From: Anaerolineales bacterium
GTDB lineage: Bacteria; Chloroflexota; Anaerolineae; Anaerolineales; Villigracilaceae
NCBI GenBank assembly: GCA_020847355.1
Contig: JADLCG010000043.1
Span: forward strand, 1 to 8,304
Reading direction: 5' to 3'
Length of the DNA stretch: 8,304 nt
Part shown: positions 1-5,576 of the stretch, piece after piece
Numbering within the stretch: the first letter of the stretch is position 1
Layout of the letters: each line of letters starts with the position of its first letter
Made by a program: the position numbers and the translations under genes
The notes under the pieces: model-generated
The model's database searches: none
Seen by the model: only the letters and a program-made list of their open reading frames with translations
What the model was told of the DNA's origin: nothing

Positions 1-160
1 CAAGCATACCGCCAGCGTCTGGCACGCCATTCGCATCCGCATCGCGCCAGAGTTCCACACGCGCGCCAGCTACGGGCGTTTCGCCGCCGTCCATAATGCC
101 GTTATTGTAAGTTCCGCCGCCCGCGCCGTTATCGAGGAAGACGCGATTGCCAAGACTCAT
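1..160 (-). repeat. SdrD_B-like repeat 5, cut by the window edge
   Basis: Residues 1749-1801 are visible. The unit begins MSLGNRVFLDNGAGGG, then NNGIMDGGETP and VELWRDADANGVPD (from L1785), where the window ends. It starts exactly one period (188 residues) after repeat 4 and shows no decay, so the array very probably continues to the left. Its start resembles that of repeat 3 most closely. Confidence 0.85.
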
Positions 161-3100
161 CGGGATGAAGAAGCCAAAGTCAATCGTCAAATCGCTATTG
201 TTATCAGCCTCGCCAAAACGTCCGCGAGAGTTCGTTCCGTCACCGGCGGTTGGATTAAAGCCGGGAAGCATACTTGTGTCGCCGCTACCGGTTTCGCCGG
301 TAGGCGCGGTGGAAAGAGCGATTCTGGTAGAAATCACGCCATACGGCGAAAGCGTCGGGTTGCCGATCTGCAAACGGTCAATGCCGTTATCACGGCTGTC
401 CAGATTGTTAGAAGCGTTATCTACATGACCCGTACTACTGGTATAGCCAACTAAAGAGCCAGCCCCGGTGAAGTTAGTGTAATCCACCCCAACAATATAG
501 TTTGCAGGCGGTAAATGATCAAACAAATAGTAGCCGTTGGGGTCAGTCAGGTCGTAACCGATGGCGTCGTCGGTGTAATCTCCAGCTACGCCTAAATCGT
601 CGGGGATGCCGTTCCCATTACCATCCCAATAGAGGCTCACGCGCACGCCAGCCGGAACCGGACTCTCGCCGCCGTCAAGGATGCCGTTATTATTCGTGTC
701 AATCCATAAGCGGTTGCCTAAACTGCGCGATCGGCGGGCGAAGCCGAAATCTATCGTCAAGTTGCTATCGCCATCCGCTTGACCTAACGTACCGACGTTG
801 TTGGGTCCATACGTCCCGCTATTGTTGATATCGGTTTCATTCGCAGGAGTCAACGGCTCGGTGTTGTAAGCCATCGTAATTTGCGAGCTGGTCACGCCGG
901 TGGTTGCAGGGTTAGCGGCATCTATGCCGTTATCGTCCATATCTTCCATATCATCCGCCGGCGGCGTAGGTTGCGTCGCGTCTGTGCTACTGAAGTAGTT
1001 TCTCAGAGGCTGTCCAAGGGCAAAGTTAGAGGCGGGAATATGCACGTAATAATCATTCCCCGGCTGTAAGCGCTCAAATAAATAGTAACCGGAGGCGTCG
1101 GTTGTATCAAAGCCGAGGAAGGTATCCGGCGTGCCGCCAGTCACTTGCAGACCGGGCGTGCCGTTGGTATCGCGCCATAATTCAACGCGGACGTTGTTAA
1201 CGCCGAATTCTCCGGTATTTTGAATGCCGTTATTGAAGTCCGTGCGGAGGGAAGCCGCGCCAGAGCCTTCGTCATACCAAACGCGATTGCCTAAACTCAT
1301 CGGCGGGATGAAGCCAAAATCAACGGTCATGTTGCTGGTCGCGTCCGTTTCGCCAAAGCGCCCAATCGAGCCGGGTCCATCGCCCGCAGTCGGGTCAAAG
1401 CCCGGGGCGGAACTTGTATCGCCGCTCAGGTGCGTTTCGCCAGTCGGCTCGGAGACGTTCCGCGTCAAGGTAATTACGCCGCTGAAAACGCTATCCGTTT
1501 CAGGGAAGTCTGTATCTATGCCGTTATCGTCGCTGTCCATGTTGGGCACATTCGGGTTGCCCGGCACGCCGATGTTTTCCGTGCCGGTTACCTGACTGCT
1601 GTACCAACCTGCTAAGGGTCCGCCAGCGTCAAAATTGCTTTGATCAATTTCAACGAAATAAGGACCAGGATCAAGATTATCAAAAAGGTAGAAGCCATTC
1701 GCGTCAGTCGTATCCCAGCGAATCATTTCAGCAGGGTCGGGGACGCCGTTGTTATTACCATCTCGATACAGGCGCACGAGCGCGCCAGCTACCGGCGGCT
1801 CGGTGGCTTGACGGATGCCATCATTGCGTTCTGTAAAATTGTAAACGCCCGGAGTGGCAGTTTCTCCAGTATCGCGCCAAACGTGATTGCCAATGCTAAA
1901 CGGAACGTCTGAACCGCCGAAGAAGCCGAAGTCAATGGTCAGGTCGCTGTTATTGTCGCGCTCATCATTCACGCCGCGCCGCTGACCGGGCAAGCCATCG
2001 CGATCATTTGAGGAAAGGTCTGCTTCAGCAGTCGGCTCCGTGCCGGGTTGTAAAGTGAACGACCAACTGAACACTTCTCCGCCGAGTACTGCCGGGTCTA
2101 TGCCGTCATCCGCTCGATCTACCGTATTCGAGGTGGGCGCAGTGTATGTAGCTGTTGCGGGCGTGCCAGTACTGCTTCGCAGGCTTTCTAAGGGGGCGCC
2201 AACTCCAAAGTTGCTGGAAGGGACGCCGATGATATAACGATTATTGCCGGGCACGGCAGAATCGTACGGGATATTGCTGAAGAGATAGTAACCTTCGGTA
2301 TCGGTTGTAGTGGTCGAAATCGCCGGTCCGTCCGGGACGCCGTTATTGTCCGCATCTCGATACAAATTGACCGTCACATTGGCAATGCCCGGGTTGGTAT
2401 CATCCGGCGGGTTGATCGTGCCGCTGTTATCCGCATCGCGCCAAATTCGGTTGCCCACGCTCATCCGCTCAGGGACGGTGATACCTACTTTACGCGGTTC
2501 TGAAGCTAATAAATCCTGAATTTCCAAAGCTGGAGTGGGGTCGCGGTCATAAGAGCCGACATGTGAAAATGAATTCCAAGCGATTTCATGGGAAAGCGCA
2601 TCGTCTGAATCAAAGCCAGCCGGAGGCGCGTCCGCCGCGATGTGCATCGGCACGCCAAAACGAACTTCAGCCGTGGAAGCGATAGACGAACCCGCATTCA
2701 AACGAATTCGATACGAGCGCGCTGAAGCCGACCAAGTTCCGCTCCAGGTGTTGCTACAACCAGCCGGAATCGCGCCACTGGGCAGGTTGAACACTTCCGG
2801 GCGGCAAGGGTTGACGGAATCGTTATATTCAATCGTGAAGTCAGCCGCAGTCAGCGGGGCAGGTCCGCTAAGAAATTGCACCGGTCCATCTAGAATGGGG
2901 CGGAATTGCGACAAGCGCGAAGAAGAGTAGAGCGTGCCGCCGGAGCCAACATCGCCAACGAAGGGCAAAATATCATAAAGCACATATTCCAACATCGGCA
3001 CGTTGCCGTCATTGAAGATCCGCACGTTGTATTCAAAATCGTCTAATTCTGGGTTGATGGCCGGCGGCGGCGGCGAAAACTGACCGGCGCTCAATGCGCC

Positions 3101-5404
3101 TTCAGTGAAGGCTTGTGAAATACACGGATAGCGCGTAAATGGATTTGTACTGCCGGGCAAACCAGCCGTCCCGCCATTTGGACAGGAAGCGTCCGGCAGG
3201 AAGGTGGTCATATCCACTACCTGAGCATTCTCTGCATCAGTACTGCGAATCCATTTCTCGCCGCGTAATGCCGCAGAGCGTTCAACAATATACGTGTCCG
3301 GATTACGGCAAACCACTTCGGTTGTGTTGCCATCCCCGTCTATATCCGTTGTATCTTGAATTTGCGTGCCAATTTCACAGATCACGTCGCCCGAATCGGT
3401 GACGGCGTGTAAATCGTTCGTGTATGTGCCGGGAGCCTGCCCACGCGGAACGTAACCATAAAATTCAACGGTCAAAGAATGACTGCCCAAAATTAATGGA
3501 TTAATCGTAATCGCCGGGCTGGGGTTGTTCCACGCCCAAGTTAATAGGTTGCCAGCTTGCGTAAAGGTTGGCTGTTGCCCCAACGGTAAAGCCACGCCAT
3601 CCAAGCGCGCAGTTCCATTCCGCACAAAGACAAAACCGCCTGCGGGGAGCGTATCTTGAATCGTCGGGTTGATCAGCGCGGCAGACGAGCGCTCGGTGAG
3701 TTCAACTGTAATTTCATAGCGGACAGTATCGCCGGGCAATATCGTTCCATCTGCAGTGAAAGTATTGATGTTTGGATCGTCTAAATCATCCCAAGAACTG
3801 CCCGGGGTTTCGCCTTTAGAGACGCGCAAACTTACAAAGTTACCTTCAACGGTCATCGTCTCGTTGTTGCAAGCGTCAGTCACCGGGTTGCCGGAGCTAT
3901 CGCGGCGCGTAACTTGTAAACAGTTAGTATAGGTGGAGCCGGCTACCGCAATTGGCATGGGCGCGCCGGAGGGTGGGTCCGCCACTGTGGCTACAGTGCG
4001 CGGCGTAACGCGAATTTGTGGGTCGGTAGTAAATGCCCAAGTGTAAGGCAAACCAGCCTGCGTGTACGTATAAGGAGCGGTCCCGTCCGGATCATATTCA
4101 AAGCGCCAACGCACATTGGTGATATTTGTAGCCGGAGCGGCAAGCGCGCCGCCAGTGTTATAACTAATGGGCTGACCGGGAAATGCAATATAAGAACTTC
4201 CGTTATTCGTGGAGTATTCAACATAAGCCCGCACATGCTGAAAAGCCGCGCTCCACTCGCCCACAGCGACGCTCGTCACCTGCAATTCCGGCGGGATGTT
4301 ATCCACTAGGATTAATTCATTTGAGGGATAGTTCGTATTATTCGTATCCAGATGAAGGATGAAGCGCCCTGTGCCGCCAATGCCGACCGGGTCTCCGGTA
4401 TCATCTTTGCTATAGTTCGGCACTTCAACAATCGGATCAATCGGATGGGTAATCGGAGTCGTATCAATGCCCACAGGTCCAATTATGCCGCCAGTCGAAT
4501 CTGTATATTCGCCATTCGCGCTAGCTGTGTTGGTCACATTGCCGCCAACTGTGAAAGGCGGAGCATTATAGCGAATAGTGACATAACGCGTTAAACAATT
4601 TGGCGGATAAATCGGTCCCGCAAAAGAGGGCCAGGTGACCGTACTCAAGCCGTCGTAAATTCCGCCATCGCTTGCAGAAACGAATGTCGCGCCCACCGGT
4701 AAATTATCAACGATCACAACATCTCTTAATGGAACATTGCCCTGACCGGGCGGAGGCGGGGTAGGACAAAGCCGCAGTTGATAAGTAACGTCCGTGTTCA
4801 CAGTTGGATTGATCAGCGGGCTGGATAAGGTCTTCTGCATTTCCCAACTCGGCGTGACTGTGCCAATGCTGATCGGCGGCGCGCTGGAGGGAGTCGCCGG
4901 TTGCCAACTGGTTGGTCCGGGCGGGTCAATTCTGCCGTTCGCCGTGTTATTAATGATAGCCGGGAGCGTACGCAAATCGTAATCCACGCGCACCGCAATC
5001 ACCGCATCATATTGAGAACCATCCAATAAATTATTATCGTCTTTGGTGATTGTGACCGTGCGCGTAACGCCGTTATAGTTGATTGAAAAGCCAGCCGGAA
5101 CAGACGAATTTGGCGGCGGCAAATAAATCAATCCGGCTTGCAATACGTCCGTAATTTCCATCTGACCGCAGGCAATCGTCAAGCTACTGCATTCAAAACG
5201 AATGCGATAGCGAATCACATCGCCCACTTGCGCGGTCGTAATATTATCATCAGTGGATTTTGTAATAATCAATTGCGGATCGCCGGGAGCCGCTAAAGGC
5301 GCCGCTTCCGCCTGCGAAAAAGACTGAAAAAAGAAAACTTGCGTCAGGCTGAAAATTACAAAAATCAACACACAGCGCGAAAAAAACTTTAATTTACGAC
5401 TCAT
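1..5404 (-). CDS. Giant secreted surface protein with DUF11-like and SdrD_B-like repeats (C-terminus outside window)
   Basis: This is one open frame of at least 1801 codons that runs off the left edge without a stop. The ATG at 5402-5404 is chosen because GGAGAG lies 4 bases upstream, a signal peptide follows at once, and a strong promoter sits about 50 bases further up. Order of parts: signal peptide (residues 1-34); DUF11-like domains at about 42-155, 185-301, 324-505 and 520-700; a longer module at about 710-975; then SdrD_B-like repeats starting at residues 981, 1170, 1369, 1561 and 1749. The protein is rich in T, N, G, P and D with few lysines, as expected of an extracellular beta-rich stalk. 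Families with these domains act as adhesins or envelope structural proteins; no enzymatic motif is seen. No sortase motif, membrane anchor or other attachment signal lies within the window, so the anchoring mode is unknown. Surface role is confident; the binding partner is unknown. Confidence 0.93.
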   Translation of the reverse strand, partial: MSRKLKFFSRCVLIFVIFSLTQVFFFQSFSQAEAAPLAAPGDPQLIITKSTDDNITTAQVGDVIRYRIRFECSSLTIACGQMEITDVLQAGLIYLPPPNSSVPAGFSINYNGVTRTVTITKDDNNLLDGSQYDAVIAVRVDYDLRTLPAIINNTANGRIDPPGPTSWQPATPSSAPPISIGTVTPSWEMQKTLSSPLINPTVNTDVTYQLRLCPTPPPPGQGNVPLRDVVIVDNLPVGATFVSASDGGIYDGLSTVTWPSFAGPIYPPNCLTRYVTIRYNAPPFTVGGNVTNTASANGEYTDSTGGIIGPVGIDTTPITHPIDPIVEVPNYSKDDTGDPVGIGGTGRFILHLDTNNTNYPSNELILVDNIPPELQVTSVAVGEWSAAFQHVRAYVEYSTNNGSSYIAFPGQPISYNTGGALAAPATNITNVRWRFEYDPDGTAPYTYTQAGLPYTWAFTTDPQIRVTPRTVATVADPPSGAPMPIAVAGSTYTNCLQVTRRDSSGNPVTDACNNETMTVEGNFVSLRVSKGETPGSSWDDLDDPNINTFTADGTILPGDTVRYEITVELTERSSAALINPTIQDTLPAGGFVFVRNGTARLDGVALPLGQQPTFTQAGNLLTWAWNNPSPAITINPLILGSHSLTVEFYGYVPRGQAPGTYTNDLHAVTDSGDVICEIGTQIQDTTDIDGDGNTTEVVCRNPDTYIVERSAALRGEKWIRSTDAENAQVVDMTTFLPDASCPNGGTAGLPGSTNPFTRYPCISQAFTEGALSAGQFSPPPPAINPELDDFEYNVRIFNDGNVPMLEYVLYDILPFVGDVGSGGTLYSSSRLSQFRPILDGPVQFLSGPAPLTAADFTIEYNDSVNPCRPEVFNLPSGAIPAGCSNTWSGTWSASARSYRIRLNAGSSIASTAEVRFGVPMHIAADAPPAGFDSDDALSHEIAWNSFSHVGSYDRDPTPALEIQDLLASEPRKVGITVPERMSVGNRIWRDADNSGTINPPDDTNPGIANVTVNLYRDADNNGVPDGPAISTTTTDTEGYYLFSNIPYDSAVPGNNRYIIGVPSSNFGVGAPLESLRSSTGTPATATYTAPTSNTVDRADDGIDPAVLGGEVFSWSFTLQPGTEPTAEADLSSNDRDGLPGQRRGVNDERDNNSDLTIDFGFFGGSDVPFSIGNHVWRDTGETATPGVYNFTERNDGIRQATEPPVAGALVRLYRDGNNNGVPDPAEMIRWDTTDANGFYLFDNLDPGPYFVEIDQSNFDAGGPLAGWYSSQVTGTENIGVPGNPNVPNMDSDDNGIDTDFPETDSVFSGVITLTRNVSEPTGETHLSGDTSSAPGFDPTAGDGPGSIGRFGETDATSNMTVDFGFIPPMSLGNRVWYDEGSGAASLRTDFNNGIQNTGEFGVNNVRVELWRDTNGTPGLQVTGGTPDTFLGFDTTDASGYYLFERLQPGNDYYVHIPASNFALGQPLRNYFSSTDATQPTPPADDMEDMDDNGIDAANPATTGVTSSQITMAYNTEPLTPANETDINNSGTYGPNNVGTLGQADGDSNLTIDFGFARRSRSLGNRLWIDTNNNGILDGGESPVPAGVRVSLYWDGNGNGIPDDLGVAGDYTDDAIGYDLTDPNGYYLFDHLPPANYIVGVDYTNFTGAGSLVGYTSSTGHVDNASNNLDSRDNGIDRLQIGNPTLSPYGVISTRIALSTAPTGETGSGDTSMLPGFNPTAGDGTNSRGRFGEADNNSDLTIDFGFFIPMSLGNRVFLDNGAGGGTYNNGIMDGGETPVAGARVELWRDADANGVPDAGGML
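161..724 (-). repeat. SdrD_B-like repeat 4 (188 residues)
   Basis: The repeat spans residues 1561-1748. It begins SLGNRLWIDTNNNGILDGGE and therefore has an extra D-x-N-N-N-G-x-x-D loop at the front. LYWDGNGNGIPDD follows (from L1591), then DPNGYYLFDHLPP, TNFTGAGSLVGYTSST, DSRDNGID and ADNNSDLTIDFGFF. The tail contains LPGFNPTAGDG and GRFGE, nearly as in repeat 2. Confidence 0.85.
725..1300 (-). repeat. SdrD_B-like repeat 3 (192 residues), degenerate calcium loop
   Basis: The repeat spans residues 1369-1560. It begins MSLGNRVWYDEGSG, followed by VELWRDTNGTPG (from L1409), DASGYYLFERLQPG, SNFALGQPLRNYFSST, MDDNGID and a tail ending SNLTIDFGFA. The usual N-G-V-P-D loop is replaced by N-G-T-P-G-L, so several acidic ligands of the calcium-loop-like motif are missing. 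The ELWRD strand groups it with repeat 5 rather than with its neighbours, which read LYRD or LYWD. Confidence 0.83.
1301..1897 (-). repeat. SdrD_B-like repeat 2 (199 residues)
   Basis: The repeat spans residues 1170-1368. It begins SIGNHVWRDTGE, followed by LYRDGNNNGVPD (from L1212), DANGFYLFDNLDPG, SNFDAGGPLAGWYSS, MDSDDNGID and a tail ending SNMTVDFGFI. Its tail carries APGFDPTAGDG and GRFGE, which repeat 4 shares and repeats 1 and 3 lack. It is the longest complete unit, mainly because of an extended first loop (GVYNFTERNDGIRQ) and a V-P-G-N-P-N insertion before the acidic motif. Confidence 0.85.
1898..2464 (-). repeat. SdrD_B-like repeat 1 (189 residues)
   Basis: The repeat spans residues 981-1169. 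It begins MSVGNRIWRDADNSG and has a calcium-loop-like LYRDADNNGVPD (residues 1014-1025), then DTEGYYLFSNIP, SNFGVGAPLESLRSST, the acidic DRADDGID and DNNSDLTIDFGFF at its end. The first part matches the SdrD B-like (Cna B-type) fold, in which D-x-D-x-N-G-x-x-D loops bind calcium. The second part is a conserved tail longer than the usual domain of about 110 residues. Calcium binding is inferred from family knowledge. Confidence 0.85.
2465..3277 (-). other. Cysteine-containing junction module between DUF11-like and SdrD_B-like parts
   Basis: Residues 710-980 open like a DUF11 domain (GEKWIRSTDA) and contain a proline run (FSPPPPAINPELDD). The core strand is FEYNVRIFNDGNVPM followed by LYDILPFVGDVG. 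The segment after that differs from the other domains: N865-P866-C867-R868-P869-E870 and G882-C883 form a likely disulfide pair 16 residues apart. A later A942-W943-N944-S945-F946 motif precedes the first SdrD_B-like repeat. From memory, similar NPCR...AGC...AWNSF modules occur just before SdrD_B-like repeats in other large bacterial surface proteins, but I could not check this. The disulfide is an inference. Confidence 0.6.
3278..5281 (-). other. Array of four DUF11-like beta-sandwich domains
   Basis: Residues 42-709 of the giant protein read as successive domains of the DUF11 (conserved repeat) type. Each opens with a K-T/S or S-K-G/D strand (IITKSTDD, EMQKTL, YSKDD, RVSKGE), then a 'GD-V-Y/R' strand (VGDVIRYRI, NTDVTYQL, GTGRFILHL, GDTVRYEI). 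A 'hydrophobic-x-D-x-L-P' turn follows (VVIVDNLPVGATF, LILVDNIPPEL, IQDTLPAGGF), and domains 1 and 2 close with N-T-A-x-A/G-N-G. Domains 1 and 2 are about 115 residues; domains 3 and 4 are about 180 and carry insertions. Such domains act as immunoglobulin-like spacers in bacterial surface proteins. Boundaries are estimated by eye and could shift by 10-15 residues. Confidence 0.75.
5303..5404 (-). other. Signal peptide of the giant surface protein
   Basis: Residues 1-34 have a basic n-region (R3, K4, K6, R10) and a hydrophobic core from about residue 11 to 29 (CVLIFVIFSLTQVFFF and neighbours). A short polar stretch then ends in A32-E33-A34, an AxA signal peptidase I site, with A35-P36 after it. 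The mature protein would start near A35. There is no lipobox cysteine in the right place and no twin-arginine motif, so Sec export with type I cleavage is the best reading. The cleavage position is inferred. Confidence 0.85.
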
Positions 5405-5408
5405 CTTG

Positions 5409-5414
5409 CTCTCC
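5409..5414 (-). promoter_or_regulatory. Ribosome binding site of the giant surface protein
   Basis: On the minus strand GGAGAG stands 4 bases before the ATG at 5404, or 6 bases if the GGAG core is counted. This is a normal Shine-Dalgarno sequence and supports the chosen start. Confidence 0.8.
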
Positions 5415-5455
5415 AAAAAGAATGAAACATCCACAAAAAACAATGATTTTGTAAT

Positions 5456-5484
5456 ATTCTATAGGCAGATGGTACTACGGTCAA
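5456..5484 (-). promoter_or_regulatory. Sigma-70-type promoter of the giant surface protein
   Basis: On the minus strand, TTGACC (5479-5484) and TAGAAT (5456-5461) are separated by exactly 17 bases. Each box differs from the consensus at one position. Transcription would start near 5449 and leave an untranslated leader of about 45 bases with no obvious structure. This is the strongest promoter-like site in the window and suggests substantial constitutive expression. It is predicted from sequence only. Confidence 0.7.
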
Positions 5485-5493
5485 CCTGTAAAA

Positions 5494-5571
5494 ATGACAA
5501 ATCTGATAGGCTCTGTCCAAAATTGCGCGCTTATGCAATTCTTACGAACCCTCCCAGCCCAGTGATAAAAT
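5494..5571 (+). promoter_or_regulatory. Candidate promoter region of the histidine kinase (two weak options)
   Basis: Two weak candidates read toward the kinase. The first is ATGACA (5494-5499), 18 bases, CAAAAT (5518-5523), giving a leader of about 45 bases. The second is TTACGA (5542-5547), 18 bases, TAAAAT (5566-5571), which would start transcription at about 5577, on the ATG itself. The second would produce a leaderless message, which fits the lack of a Shine-Dalgarno sequence. I cannot decide between them. Confidence 0.35.
5521..5540. promoter_or_regulatory. Small inverted repeat in the divergent intergenic region
   Basis: AATTGC (5521-5526) and GCAATT (5535-5540) form a perfect 6-base inverted repeat with an 8-base spacer. 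It overlaps the -10 end and start point of the upstream candidate kinase promoter, so it could be an operator. The arms are short enough to occur by chance, and there is no T-run to make it a terminator. Confidence 0.3.
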
Positions 5572-5576
5572 AAGTT

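Noticed and set aside
1..2464. Possible CRISPR array or satellite DNA, because of regularly recurring motifs.
   Set aside because: The period is 564-597 bases, similarity is mainly at protein level, and the frame is kept. These are coding domain repeats.
147..4982. Plus-strand open frames of 60-123 codons scattered through this stretch.
   Set aside because: All lie opposite the continuous minus-strand gene. They have low-complexity or arginine/serine-rich translations, no ribosome sites, and similar translations recur only because the underlying minus-strand repeats recur.
2506..4998. Short minus-strand frames at 2506-2697, 3991-4236, 4707-4907 and 4813-4998.
   Set aside because: They are out-of-frame shadows of the giant gene, whose frame is continuous across all of them.
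1..5404. Possible frameshift or pseudogene, since a frame this long is unusual.
   Set aside because: Translation stays in the same frame at the start, at about 4300, 3100 and 1600, and at the left edge, with sensible domain sequence throughout and no internal stop found.
5405..5455. Possible riboswitch or structured leader upstream of the giant gene.
   Set aside because: The leader is only about 45 bases, A/T-rich, and shows no convincing stem or known aptamer element.
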